NCBI RefSeq assembly: GCF_002954385.1
Contig: NZ_MQVY01000001.1
Span: forward strand, 995,957-1,059,956
Source of the DNA: Tenacibaculum sp. SG-28
GTDB lineage: Bacteria; Bacteroidota; Bacteroidia; Flavobacteriales; Flavobacteriaceae
Reading direction: 5' to 3'
DNA: 64,000 nucleotides
Within the stretch, counting starts at the first letter, position 1. Every line of letters starts with the position of its first letter. The translations under genes and the position numbers were made by a program. The notes beneath the pieces were generated by a model. That model was not told where the DNA came from, ran no database searches, and saw only the letters and a program-made list of their open reading frames with translations. Positions 17,503 to 25,562 of the stretch are shown in pieces.

Positions 17503-18618
17503 TTACACCTGCTTTTTATAACTCCAAATAGCTATGCTGTTAAAAAATAGTGCCAAAATTAAGGTGTACAGAATTTCAAAACGAATATCCCAGATACCAC
17601 TTCCTTTCATTAAAACTTTCCGTGATACAGAAATAAAATGTGCCAATGGATTCGGAATAGTTAATTTCTGCGCCCATATTGGCATGCTATCAATTGGCGT
17701 GAATAAACCACTCATGAGTACAAAAATAATGATAAAGAAAAAAGCAACAAATATGGCCTGTTGCTGGGTATTGGCAAAGTTAGATATAAACAAGCCTAAG
17801 CCCAACACCGCTATAATGTTTAGAATAGCATAGCCGAGTAAAAGAAATATACTACCGCGAATGGGTATGGAAAAAATAAGTTTACTAAACGTAATCCCTA
17901 CGATAACAAGTACTATACCAATACACAAAAAAGGGACTAATTTACCGAGAATAAATTGCCATTTTTTAATTGGCGTTACATTCAACTGTTCTATGGTTCC
18001 TAACTCGCGTTCACGCACAGTATTCATAGCGGAGAGAATGATCGTAAGCAAAGCTGTTAGCTGGGCTAAGATACCCGGTGCCATAAATTTATCATAAGCA
18101 AGATCTGGGTTGTACCAGTACCTCGAATGTATCGCTAATTGTGCAGCAGGCGTTTTTGGTATGGCGCTTATCTTTGGAAGAATACCTTTGTTGAACTGTC
18201 TTATTATGGCTCCTAAATAACCCGATCCTATGGTAGCTTGTTGTCCGTTGGTCGCATTGATTAATAATTGAAGCTCGGTACCTTCTTTACGCATTAAATG
18301 CTTTTCAAAATCTTTTGGAATTTCCAACACAATATCCGCAGCACTACTCTCTAAATATGAAAAAGCTTCTTTATGCGACAAAGGATACCCCACTTCTTTA
18401 AACCGTTCGTTCGCTCTAATTGTTTGCAATAACGTTCTTGAAAACTCACTTTGATCTTTATCTAAAACAACCATGTTCACCAACTTTACCTCATTTGATG
18501 CTGCGCTAGTAAGCACCAATAATTGCAGAATTGGCAATATGGTCATCATCGGTAGTATGGCTTTATTCCTGAAAATTTGAATAAATTCCTTTTGTATGAG
18601 ATAGCGAAGTACATTCAT
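17503..18618 (-). CDS. ABC-2 type permease, second of a pair
   Basis: The 371-aa inner-membrane protein begins with an amphipathic LIQKEFIQIFRNKAIL and one membrane segment, then a periplasmic domain of about 140 residues, then five clustered membrane segments with the ABC-2 motif TVRERELGTIEQLNVTPIKK before them. It resembles YbhR/YhhJ-type permeases. It is the last gene of the operon and overlaps the preceding permease gene by 4 nt. Two unequal permeases probably pair as a heterodimer with the two ATPases upstream. The substrate is unknown; related systems export drugs or other hydrophobic cations. Confidence 0.88.
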   Translation of the reverse strand: MNVLRYLIQKEFIQIFRNKAILPMMTILPILQLLVLTSAASNEVKLVNMVVLDKDQSEFSRTLLQTIRANERFKEVGYPLSHKEAFSYLESSAADIVLEIPKDFEKHLMRKEGTELQLLINATNGQQATIGSGYLGAIIRQFNKGILPKISAIPKTPAAQLAIHSRYWYNPDLAYDKFMAPGILAQLTALLTIILSAMNTVRERELGTIEQLNVTPIKKWQFILGKLVPFLCIGIVLVIVGITFSKLIFSIPIRGSIFLLLGYAILNIIAVLGLGLFISNFANTQQQAIFVAFFFIIIFVLMSGLFTPIDSMPIWAQKLTIPNPLAHFISVSRKVLMKGSGIWDIRFEILYTLILALFFNSIAIWSYKKQV

Positions 18619-19721
18619 TCTAGTCTTATTTTAAAACTCTTCCAGGTAATCAGCAGTAAAATGAGGGTAGTGATAAGTAATATTACAATTTCAAAACCGA
18701 TACTTACCAAACCTACACCGCGAAGCATAACTCCTTTAAGAATATTGATAAAATGCGTAGCAGGTATAATTTTACTAATTACCTGTAATATGGGATGCAT
18801 GCTAGCAACCGGAAAAACAAACCCAGATAAGATCATCGCAGGTAACATAAGCCCCATCATCGACCCCATCATTGCCTGCTGCTGGGTTTTTGATTTTATA
18901 GATATCAAAATACCAAGTGTAAGTGCCGTTAGTACGTATAAAAAGCAACAAGAAAGCAATAAAATAATACTACCGTTTACCGGGACTTCAAACACGAAAT
19001 GCCCCACGAGTAAAATAACTATCGCATCGATAAAAGACAAAATAGCATAAGGTGCTACTTTCCCCAAAATAATTACAATAGGTGGCAATGGAGAAACTAG
19101 TAATATTTCCATGGTACCAATCTCTTTTTCCCTCGCAATGGTTAAAGAGGTTAACATCGCCGATATAATTAATAAGATGAACGAAATTGTTCCTGGTATA
19201 AAATTATACGCGCTTATAAGCTGCGGATTGTACAACATCCTTTCTTCTATTTGGATCACAAAAGGAGCATCGGAACTCGCTGTGAAAAAATCAAATTTTT
19301 GAAGCATGGCACTCATGTACTGCACTAAAGTACTCGCCTTGTTGGGATCTGATCCATCGGCTATTAATTGCAATGGAATTATCGAACTTCCAGATTGGTG
19401 TTGCTGAAATTCTTTTGGAATAACCAACACTAATTGTATCGTACCATCTTTGAATCCGTCTTCGATTTGGTTCTCGTGTTGCAAAAGATCTTGAACCACA
19501 AAATTACCGGAACTTTGCACATGAGAAATTAAACGCTGACTATTAGTGTTTCTCGCATGGTCTAAAATAGCAATATGGGCATTCTTAAATTCTGTGGTCA
19601 CCGCGTAACCAAACAACAATACCTGCACCAAAGGAATTCCGAATAAAATTAACAGGGTTCTTTTATCCCGGAGGATATGACACCATTCTTTTTTTACGAA
19701 TACATAAAATATCTTCCACAT
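18615..19721 (-). CDS. ABC-2 type permease, first of a pair
   Basis: This 368-aa permease has the same plan as its downstream neighbour: VKKEWCHILRDKRTLLILFGIP at the start, one membrane segment, a periplasmic domain, TIAREKEIGTMEILLVSPLPP, and five C-terminal membrane segments. It is YbhS-like. It starts 1 nt after the ATPase stop, consistent with translational coupling. Confidence 0.88.
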   Translation of the reverse strand: MWKIFYVFVKKEWCHILRDKRTLLILFGIPLVQVLLFGYAVTTEFKNAHIAILDHARNTNSQRLISHVQSSGNFVVQDLLQHENQIEDGFKDGTIQLVLVIPKEFQQHQSGSSIIPLQLIADGSDPNKASTLVQYMSAMLQKFDFFTASSDAPFVIQIEERMLYNPQLISAYNFIPGTISFILLIISAMLTSLTIAREKEIGTMEILLVSPLPPIVIILGKVAPYAILSFIDAIVILLVGHFVFEVPVNGSIILLLSCCFLYVLTALTLGILISIKSKTQQQAMMGSMMGLMLPAMILSGFVFPVASMHPILQVISKIIPATHFINILKGVMLRGVGLVSIGFEIVILLITTLILLLITWKSFKIRLE

Positions 19722-19722
19722 A

Positions 19723-20448
19723 TTACCTTGCTAATTTTAAAAATACTTCATCCATAGAGACGGCATTAAACTGTTGTTTTAATGCATCTGGAGTATCCAG
19801 GGCTTTAATTTCACCTGCAACCATAATTGAAACGCGATCGCAGTATTCTGCTTCATCCATGTAGTGAGTGGTTACAAAAATAGTCCTTCCCTTTTCGGAA
19901 GCCGCATAGATAGATTCCCAAAACTGTCTTCGAACTGCTGGATCGACGCCACCGGTTGGTTCGTCTAAAAAAATAATGTCAGGATCGTGTACCATAGCAA
20001 TGGCAAAAGCAAGGCGCTGTTTCCACCCAAGAGGAAGAGATCCAACCAAACTATTTCGTATGGATTGGAGGTTCAAATCGGAAATAATTTCGCGACTCTT
20101 TGTATCTATAACCGCTCTTGACAAACCGTAAATACCACCAAAAAATCGAATATTTTCATAGACTGTTAAATCTTCGTATAAACTAAATTTCTGCGACATG
20201 TACCCTATCTTTTTCTTTACTTTTTCAGTTTCTGTAAACAGATCATAACCAGCGGTTTGACCTTTTCCACCGGAAGGCTTACTTAAACCTATTAACATTT
20301 TAATAGCAGTAGTCTTTCCCGCTCCATTTGCTCCTAAAAAACCAAAAATTTCTCCTTTGCCAACAGAAAAACTAATTTGGTTTACTGCTGTAAAATCTCC
20401 AAATTTTTTAGTGAGTTTTTCTACGTGTATTGCATCGTTATTTTCCAT
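19723..20448 (-). CDS. ABC transporter ATPase, second of a pair
   Basis: The 241-aa ATPase has Walker A GANGAGKTT (39-47), Walker B IIFLDEPTGGVD and the switch His in TTHYMDEAEYCDRV. Its signature reads LPLGWKQRL instead of LSGGQ; I recall this variant from YbhF-type transporters, where the two ATPase domains are fused in E. coli. Here the halves are separate genes that overlap by one base. It energises the two ABC-2 permeases downstream. Confidence 0.9.
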   Translation of the reverse strand: MENNDAIHVEKLTKKFGDFTAVNQISFSVGKGEIFGFLGANGAGKTTAIKMLIGLSKPSGGKGQTAGYDLFTETEKVKKKIGYMSQKFSLYEDLTVYENIRFFGGIYGLSRAVIDTKSREIISDLNLQSIRNSLVGSLPLGWKQRLAFAIAMVHDPDIIFLDEPTGGVDPAVRRQFWESIYAASEKGRTIFVTTHYMDEAEYCDRVSIMVAGEIKALDTPDALKQQFNAVSMDEVFLKLAR

Positions 20449-21359
20449 TAGTTCGAATCTTTGCTTAATGCCAAAAATACATCTTCCACAGATGGCTCTA
20501 TTACCGCTATTTCAGTGCTAGAATACTGTTTATGAAAATAGGTTCTCTGAATTTCATCGACACTTATTGTATCGTTTAGCACCCAATGTAAATAGGCTCC
20601 AAATGGTAAAATGCTATCTGTAATCGGCAGTGTTCTTACATACTGCAAGAGTTGGTATGGATCTTTATGTTTTAGTGCTAAAAGTGGAGCTTTAAAGTCT
20701 GTAATAAGTTTTTGGGGCGTATTAATACTTAGTATTTTTCCGCTTTGAATTAATGCAATACGATCGCATAAACTAGCCTCATCCATATACGGGGTGCTCA
20801 CCAGAATAGTAATTCCTTTTTGCTTTAACTTCTTTAGCATTTCCCAAAACTCTACCCTACTTACTGCATCTACACCGGTAGTTGGTTCGTCTAAAAATAA
20901 AACAGTTGGTTTGTGTATTAATGCACAACAAAGTGCTAATTTCTGCTTCATTCCTCCAGATAATTTACCTGCAAATCTATCTTTAAAGGGTTCTAATTGC
21001 ACGTATATATCTTTAATTAAAGCATAGTTTTCTTGAATGCTAGTACCAAAAATGGCGGCAAAAAAATCTAAGTTTTCCTGTACTGTTAAATCTTGGTACA
21101 AAGAGAAAGTACCAGGCATGTAACCAATAGTCTTTCGAATGTTTTTATAGGCTTTCACCACCGCATTGCCTGCCACAGATGCCGATCCTGAATCTGCGAG
21201 AATTAAGGTGGTTAAAATCCGAAATAAAGTAGATTTACCCGCACCATCAGGTCCGATAAGTCCGAACAACTCTCCTGGAGCTACCGAAAAAGATACGTCT
21301 TGTAAAGCACGAACTTTTCCATAGGTTTTCGATATATTCTCTACTGCAATACTAAACAT
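20448..21359 (-). CDS. ABC transporter ATPase, first of a pair
   Basis: The 303-aa protein has Walker A GPDGAGKST (36-44), a canonical signature LSGGMKQKL, Walker B VLFLDEPTTGVD and a C-terminal extension of about 80 residues of unknown role. With the next gene it reproduces the two-domain arrangement of YbhF/YhiH. It lies 6 nt downstream of the HlyD-type gene. Confidence 0.9.
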   Translation of the reverse strand: MFSIAVENISKTYGKVRALQDVSFSVAPGELFGLIGPDGAGKSTLFRILTTLILADSGSASVAGNAVVKAYKNIRKTIGYMPGTFSLYQDLTVQENLDFFAAIFGTSIQENYALIKDIYVQLEPFKDRFAGKLSGGMKQKLALCCALIHKPTVLFLDEPTTGVDAVSRVEFWEMLKKLKQKGITILVSTPYMDEASLCDRIALIQSGKILSINTPQKLITDFKAPLLALKHKDPYQLLQYVRTLPITDSILPFGAYLHWVLNDTISVDEIQRTYFHKQYSSTEIAVIEPSVEDVFLALSKDSN

Positions 21360-21365
21360 ATAATT

Positions 21366-22268
21366 TTAATTCTCTTTGGAAGTAAACAGAACCTCCGCAG
21401 GCATTCCAATGCGTAAATTACCATCATTAGTAACGCGAATATGCATGGCATACACCAAATTTACGCGCTCCTCTTTTGTTTCGATGTTCTTTGGGGTAAA
21501 TTCGGCCTCTGAAGCGATCCAGGTTATATATCCTTGGTACGAGGTGTAGTCTTTCTTTCCGCTATCTATTCGAACAGTTACACTGTCGCTAACTTGTATC
21601 TTTTGTAGCTGCTCTGCCGAGGTATAGGCGGTTAGTTGTAAGGTTTCTAAATTTGCAATTTTATACAAAGGCATCCCCGTACGAACCAATTCTTTTTCTT
21701 CTACGTACGTAGCCAGAACGGTTCCATTAATTGGATTAGTAACCATACTTCGAGCTATTTGATCGTTGAGTACTGCCAACTCCGCTTCAAGTGGCTTTCT
21801 TTCGGCTAGAATGCTATTGTTTATATCTGAAGTCTCCTCTCGCACCGAAGCAATTTGCTGGTTAATAACGGCTATTTGACCATTGTAGGTCTCTAATTGC
21901 TTTGGCGTTGCTGCACTTTCTTGTAACATGCGCTTGGTTCTATCGCGCTCGCGTACTAAATTATCGCGTTTGGCAAGGAATAGCGCCACCTGCGGATTAG
22001 CTCTTTTGAGCTTATTATCCAAACTCCCTATTTGTGCAATAATTCGGTTTTTTTGCAAATGTAAACCGACTGTGTCGATGATACCTACAGGTATAGCTTT
22101 TACTATTTTCTGTCCTTCTTCGATGGAAAAAGTCTCTAAAACTCCATTTCCTTCAGCACTTACCACTACAGTAATGGCATCAAAATTACCAAATGCATCG
22201 GCACTATTTTCACTTTTACAACCACAGCAAAATAGTACGAGTAATAAAGCATAATAAATTGTCTTCAT
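21366..22268 (-). CDS. HlyD-family adaptor lipoprotein
   Basis: The 300-aa periplasmic adaptor starts with a lipoprotein signal (LLLVLFCCGC, lipid Cys at about 17). It shows a biotinyl-lipoyl half motif (VETFSIEEGQKIV type), a long helical hairpin (about 75-165), and the second half with NPINGTVLATYVEEKELV. It would link the inner-membrane permeases with the TolC-type channel encoded 3 nt upstream. It resembles YbhG/YhiI. Confidence 0.88.
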   Translation of the reverse strand: MKTIYYALLLVLFCCGCKSENSADAFGNFDAITVVVSAEGNGVLETFSIEEGQKIVKAIPVGIIDTVGLHLQKNRIIAQIGSLDNKLKRANPQVALFLAKRDNLVRERDRTKRMLQESAATPKQLETYNGQIAVINQQIASVREETSDINNSILAERKPLEAELAVLNDQIARSMVTNPINGTVLATYVEEKELVRTGMPLYKIANLETLQLTAYTSAEQLQKIQVSDSVTVRIDSGKKDYTSYQGYITWIASEAEFTPKNIETKEERVNLVYAMHIRVTNDGNLRIGMPAEVLFTSKEN

Positions 22269-22271
22269 AAA

Positions 22272-23546
22272 TCAAATTTTTCCTAGTATAGTTAACATGT
22301 CAATTTTAGTGCGTAATACTTTTGTCTCCAATAGAGCGCGTTCTTTTTGATAATTTATAGCAAGATTAACTTGTTGCAAATAATCGTTGGAGGTAATTAC
22401 GCCATTTTTGAGTTGCGATTGTGTTTGCTGCACTACTTTTTCTTGCATATTTATAATTCTCGCATACTTTTCTATCTCTATCTGCAAACTTTTTTGAAGT
22501 GCCTCGTAATTTTTTAATTGCGCCCGAACCCCCAATTCAAATTGTGCAATATCTATATTGGCTTGTTCGGTTTCTAATCGCAATTTTTCTTTTTTCCTCT
22601 CCTGTATTCCCCACTGTAAAATAGGCCATTGCAACTGTACTCCAACGATACCATATAGTGCGGTGGAAACATCCGGAAAATTCAGTGGGTTAGGATACCC
22701 AACTCCTCCTTGTCCAAAAAGACTTAGCTTAGGATTATTTTCATTGGAAACACCATCCATTTGTGCAGCAAATACATTTTGCTGTGCCTTATACATTTGA
22801 ATCTCAGGCCTATCTATAGTATTGGTTACCTCTAGGGAAGAGAGGTCTTGATTTACCAATAAAGCGGTGTTTGCTGTATAGGAAGAACCCATTAGTACAT
22901 TTAATGCTTCCATAGCTCCAGCAATAGTACCGTTGCCCTGCTCCTGCTGCGCAAGAAGACTTTCTTTTTTAATTTGTATCTGCAGTAATTCTGATTCTAA
23001 CAAAGCTCCGTTGCGATACCTCGCTTCCATAAATGCTATAGTACTTTCTAGCGTGTTAATGTTAGGTTGTAACACCTCCAACTGATTTCTGGTAGCAAGA
23101 ATTAAAAAGAACAGTTGGTTCACTTGGATTTTTAAATTTTGTAATTGCACCTCATTTTGTGCCTGATTTCTTTCCGTAACGGCAAAATCTATGTTTTTAT
23201 TTGCATTTTTTATTCCCCCATCATAAATCGGTATGGTTGCTTGCAAATAAGCACGGTAACTCTCTAGTGGAAGGGAAACATCAATGGGTAAACCATTGCC
23301 TCCAATACTAATATTTTCGGTTTGGTATTGCCCTAAGGCCTCTAGACTAAGTTTCGGTAGTTTTTCTTTTGCCAAAATGGATTGATTAGCAATACTAATA
23401 GAATCCAAATAGGCTTTTTTTAGTAATATAGGGGCATTATTCCGGACTTGCTCTTGTGCTTTTTTTAGAGTAAGCACAGCACTTTCTTGGGCAGGTAGCA
23501 CAGCAATAAAAGCAACAAAAGCAATACAAAAAAGGTAGTTTCTCAT
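22272..23546 (-). CDS. TolC-family outer-membrane channel
   Basis: The 424-aa protein has a signal peptide (LFCIAFVAFIAVLPAQ) and two long helical repeats separated by beta segments, as in TolC. Typical stretches are AQEQVRNNAPILLKKAYLDS and a second copy near QANIDIAQFELGVRAQLKNY. It is the first gene of the six-gene leftward exporter operon; the gaps that follow are 3, 6, -1, 1 and -4 nt. No clear TAnnTTTG box was found upstream, so its control is uncertain. Confidence 0.88.
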   Translation of the reverse strand: MRNYLFCIAFVAFIAVLPAQESAVLTLKKAQEQVRNNAPILLKKAYLDSISIANQSILAKEKLPKLSLEALGQYQTENISIGGNGLPIDVSLPLESYRAYLQATIPIYDGGIKNANKNIDFAVTERNQAQNEVQLQNLKIQVNQLFFLILATRNQLEVLQPNINTLESTIAFMEARYRNGALLESELLQIQIKKESLLAQQEQGNGTIAGAMEALNVLMGSSYTANTALLVNQDLSSLEVTNTIDRPEIQMYKAQQNVFAAQMDGVSNENNPKLSLFGQGGVGYPNPLNFPDVSTALYGIVGVQLQWPILQWGIQERKKEKLRLETEQANIDIAQFELGVRAQLKNYEALQKSLQIEIEKYARIINMQEKVVQQTQSQLKNGVITSNDYLQQVNLAINYQKERALLETKVLRTKIDMLTILGKI

Positions 23547-23761
23547 TTGATATACCGAGGATATAATTCAACAACTAGCAACGTTTAATAGCAAAACGCT
23601 TATTTGTATGCCTATAAAACGTATTTACTGCTTCTAAATTACGAAAAAAGAAAATGCTTAACGTAATTTACTTTCAATTTATTACTAAAAATACGAGTTG
23701 CAATATGGCAGTAACTGCTACATTTTATTTTCTTTTACCTACTAAAGACATACAACATTCC

Positions 23762-24232
23762 TCAATGAATTGTATCTACAGCATCACTTCGAAAACACCT
23801 TTCCTCTCCAAGAAATCGAGGATCACCATACTTTTCTGACCAAAAACCCTCTAAGATATTCGGTGTTAAACATCGATATACTACAACACCTTTGAGTAAA
23901 TAACCTTCTTCTCCGTGGTATTTAAAGTTGATTACCAAAATATTGTCTTTAAAAAACCCTGTACCATATTGTTCTTGGCTTCCACCAATTTGCCATTTGG
24001 CAACAATTCTTTTCGCATTATCTAAACTCAGCTCTAATTGTCCTTGGTACTCGGAATGCGATTCGTTTTGGTTTTTCCCTATCACTGAAAAAGAACCTAT
24101 TAAATCTTCTACCACCATATTCTTCCTTAATTTTATAGATTCAAAGATAGTTCCTTCCTCAACTATTATAAAATATTGTTTTTGTTTCACAAAAGTAACT
24201 GACCCAGTATGCTCATTTGCGACATCTCCCAT
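23762..24232 (-). CDS. Unknown beta-rich protein divergent from tetR
   Basis: I do not recognise this 156-aa protein. It has no signal peptide or membrane segment. It alternates short hydrophobic strands with Gly turns (SFSVIGKNQNE, YGTGFFKDNILVINF, VVYRCLTPNILEGFWSEKYG), which suggests a small beta-barrel or lipocalin-like fold; this is inference only. It sits between the two exporter operons, divergent from tetR. A palindrome similar to the tetR sites lies 8 nt upstream of its ATG, so it may belong to the same regulon. Confidence 0.6.
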   Translation of the reverse strand: MGDVANEHTGSVTFVKQKQYFIIVEEGTIFESIKLRKNMVVEDLIGSFSVIGKNQNESHSEYQGQLELSLDNAKRIVAKWQIGGSQEQYGTGFFKDNILVINFKYHGEEGYLLKGVVVYRCLTPNILEGFWSEKYGDPRFLGEERCFRSDAVDTIH

Positions 24233-24239
24233 TTACATT

Positions 24240-24252
24240 ACTATCTAATAGT
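24240..24252. promoter_or_regulatory. Palindrome ACTAT-CTA-ATAGT before the unknown gene
   Basis: ACTATCTAATAGT has perfect 5-bp arms and contains the half-site TAATAGT found three times before tetR. It lies 8 nt upstream of the leftward gene starting at 24232. It is probably a second operator for the adjacent TetR protein. Confidence 0.5.
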
Positions 24253-24360
24253 TTTTTTAAAGCAGCACATACAATAAAACTACCGGAAGCCAAATCATTT
24301 CCCTTATAAACATGAGAAAATACCACTGTGATACGTTAACAAAACCTTAAAAAAAGTAAA

Positions 24361-24395
24361 ACTATTATATTTTAATAGTAATACTATTATATTTG
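24361..24395 (+). promoter_or_regulatory. tetR promoter with three alternating half-sites
   Basis: ACTATTA (24361-24367), TAATAGT (24373-24379) and ACTATTA (24383-24389) form two overlapping palindromes: ACTATTA-n5-TAATAGT and TAATAGT-AAT-ACTATTA. The third half-site runs into the -7 box TATATTTG (24388-24395), so a bound repressor would block transcription. tetR starts 24 nt after the box. Confidence 0.7.
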
Positions 24396-24418
24396 TAAAA
24401 AAAATAAAAATAGTCGTT

Positions 24419-25078
24419 TTGTTTCAAATAAAAATAGACCCGAAATTTTACACCAAAAACCCTGAATCTTCGGAGCTTGGAATGCGAATTGTATCTGCTA
24501 GTATACAGATGATTAACGATTTAGGGTTTGAGAGTTTTACTTTCAAAAAACTTGGAACCACCATTGGATCTAACGAAAGCTCCATCTACAGATACTTTGA
24601 AAACAAACACGCTCTTCTTGTCTATCTGGTAAATTGGTATTGGAGTTGGATAGAATACAAGCTTGTTTTTGCAACACTACAAGTATCCTCTTCTATGGAG
24701 CAACTCAAAATTGCCATAGCACTGCTAACGCAAGAGGTGAAAGAAGATAATTCTTTTTCTTTTATAAATGAGGTAGCACTTAGTAAAATTATCATCTCAG
24801 AATCGTCTAAGGCATACCATACCAAAAATATTGATTTGGAAAATGAAAAGGGATATTACAAGAGTTACAAACAAGTAGTAAAACGCGTTGCAGCGATGGT
24901 AAATGAGATCAATCCAAAATTTTTATACCCAAATATGTTAATTTCCACAGTGATTGAAGGTGCACACCAGCAGCGTTATTTTTCGAACCATCTTCCGTCT
25001 TTAACCGATGTAGAAGAGGGAAAAAATAATATCGTATTATTTTATACCGATATGGTTTTTAAAACAATTACCAATTGA
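24419..25078 (+). CDS. TetR/AcrR-family transcriptional regulator
   Basis: The 219-aa regulator has an N-terminal three-helix DNA-binding domain (about 22-70) with the recognition part FTFKKLGTTIGSNESSIYRY followed by the family's usual FENKHALLVYL. The rest is a helical ligand-binding domain. The start is TTG 24419: the stretch IKIDPKFYTKNPESSELG before the first ATG (24482) looks conserved, and the promoter lies just upstream. It is the first gene of a rightward cluster with the second exporter; its stop overlaps the next start. It probably represses its own operon through the sites at 24361-24389 and possibly the divergent gene. Confidence 0.88.
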   Translation: MFQIKIDPKFYTKNPESSELGMRIVSASIQMINDLGFESFTFKKLGTTIGSNESSIYRYFENKHALLVYLVNWYWSWIEYKLVFATLQVSSSMEQLKIAIALLTQEVKEDNSFSFINEVALSKIIISESSKAYHTKNIDLENEKGYYKSYKQVVKRVAAMVNEINPKFLYPNMLISTVIEGAHQQRYFSNHLPSLTDVEEGKNNIVLFYTDMVFKTITN

Positions 25079-25416
25079 TGATGAAGCGTATTACAAAATC
25101 TCAAACCATTATTTTCCGATATACCGTTTTTATGCTGATTTTTTGCAGTTCTGTAGTTACACCTATGGCATCTTTTTTTAACGCAGAGGACGTAAAGAAT
25201 GAAAACTTACTACTCCTAGAAACCGAAGAGAACTCAAGTTCTGATGAAAACCAAGAAAATGAAAATGACACCAAAGAAGAGTACACTAAACTACCGTCAT
25301 TAAGCACTAATGAGCATTCTAGTTTAGATTTTAAATCGGGGCCACTTGGGTGTCACTCCATTATTCAACAAGGTGTAATTCGGAATATCCATCTTCCTCC
25401 ACCTGAACTAAAGTAA
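25078..25416 (+). CDS. Small exported acidic protein of unknown function
   Basis: The 112-aa product has an N-terminal hydrophobic segment (IIFRYTVFMLIFCSSVVTPM) that could be a signal peptide or anchor, an acidic Ser/Asn/Glu stretch (about 45-75), and a C-terminus with one Cys and the ending HLPPPELK. It starts within the tetR stop (TGATG overlap), so it is translationally coupled to the regulator and precedes the ABC exporter gene by about 146 nt. I recognise no family. It could be an accessory subunit, a sensor or an exported cargo. Confidence 0.65.
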   Translation: MMKRITKSQTIIFRYTVFMLIFCSSVVTPMASFFNAEDVKNENLLLLETEENSSSDENQENENDTKEEYTKLPSLSTNEHSSLDFKSGPLGCHSIIQQGVIRNIHLPPPELK

Positions 25417-25562
25417 AGACTGTTATTCGAGTTTGCTCTTGTTTTTTTTTGCAAGACAGCGATTGGCATATTATATGCTGGCTAATCAAACAAATTTCAT
25501 TTACAAATGCACTTTTCTGCGAGAAAACAATTCAGAAAAGTACACCGTCAAAATTCAAACAT

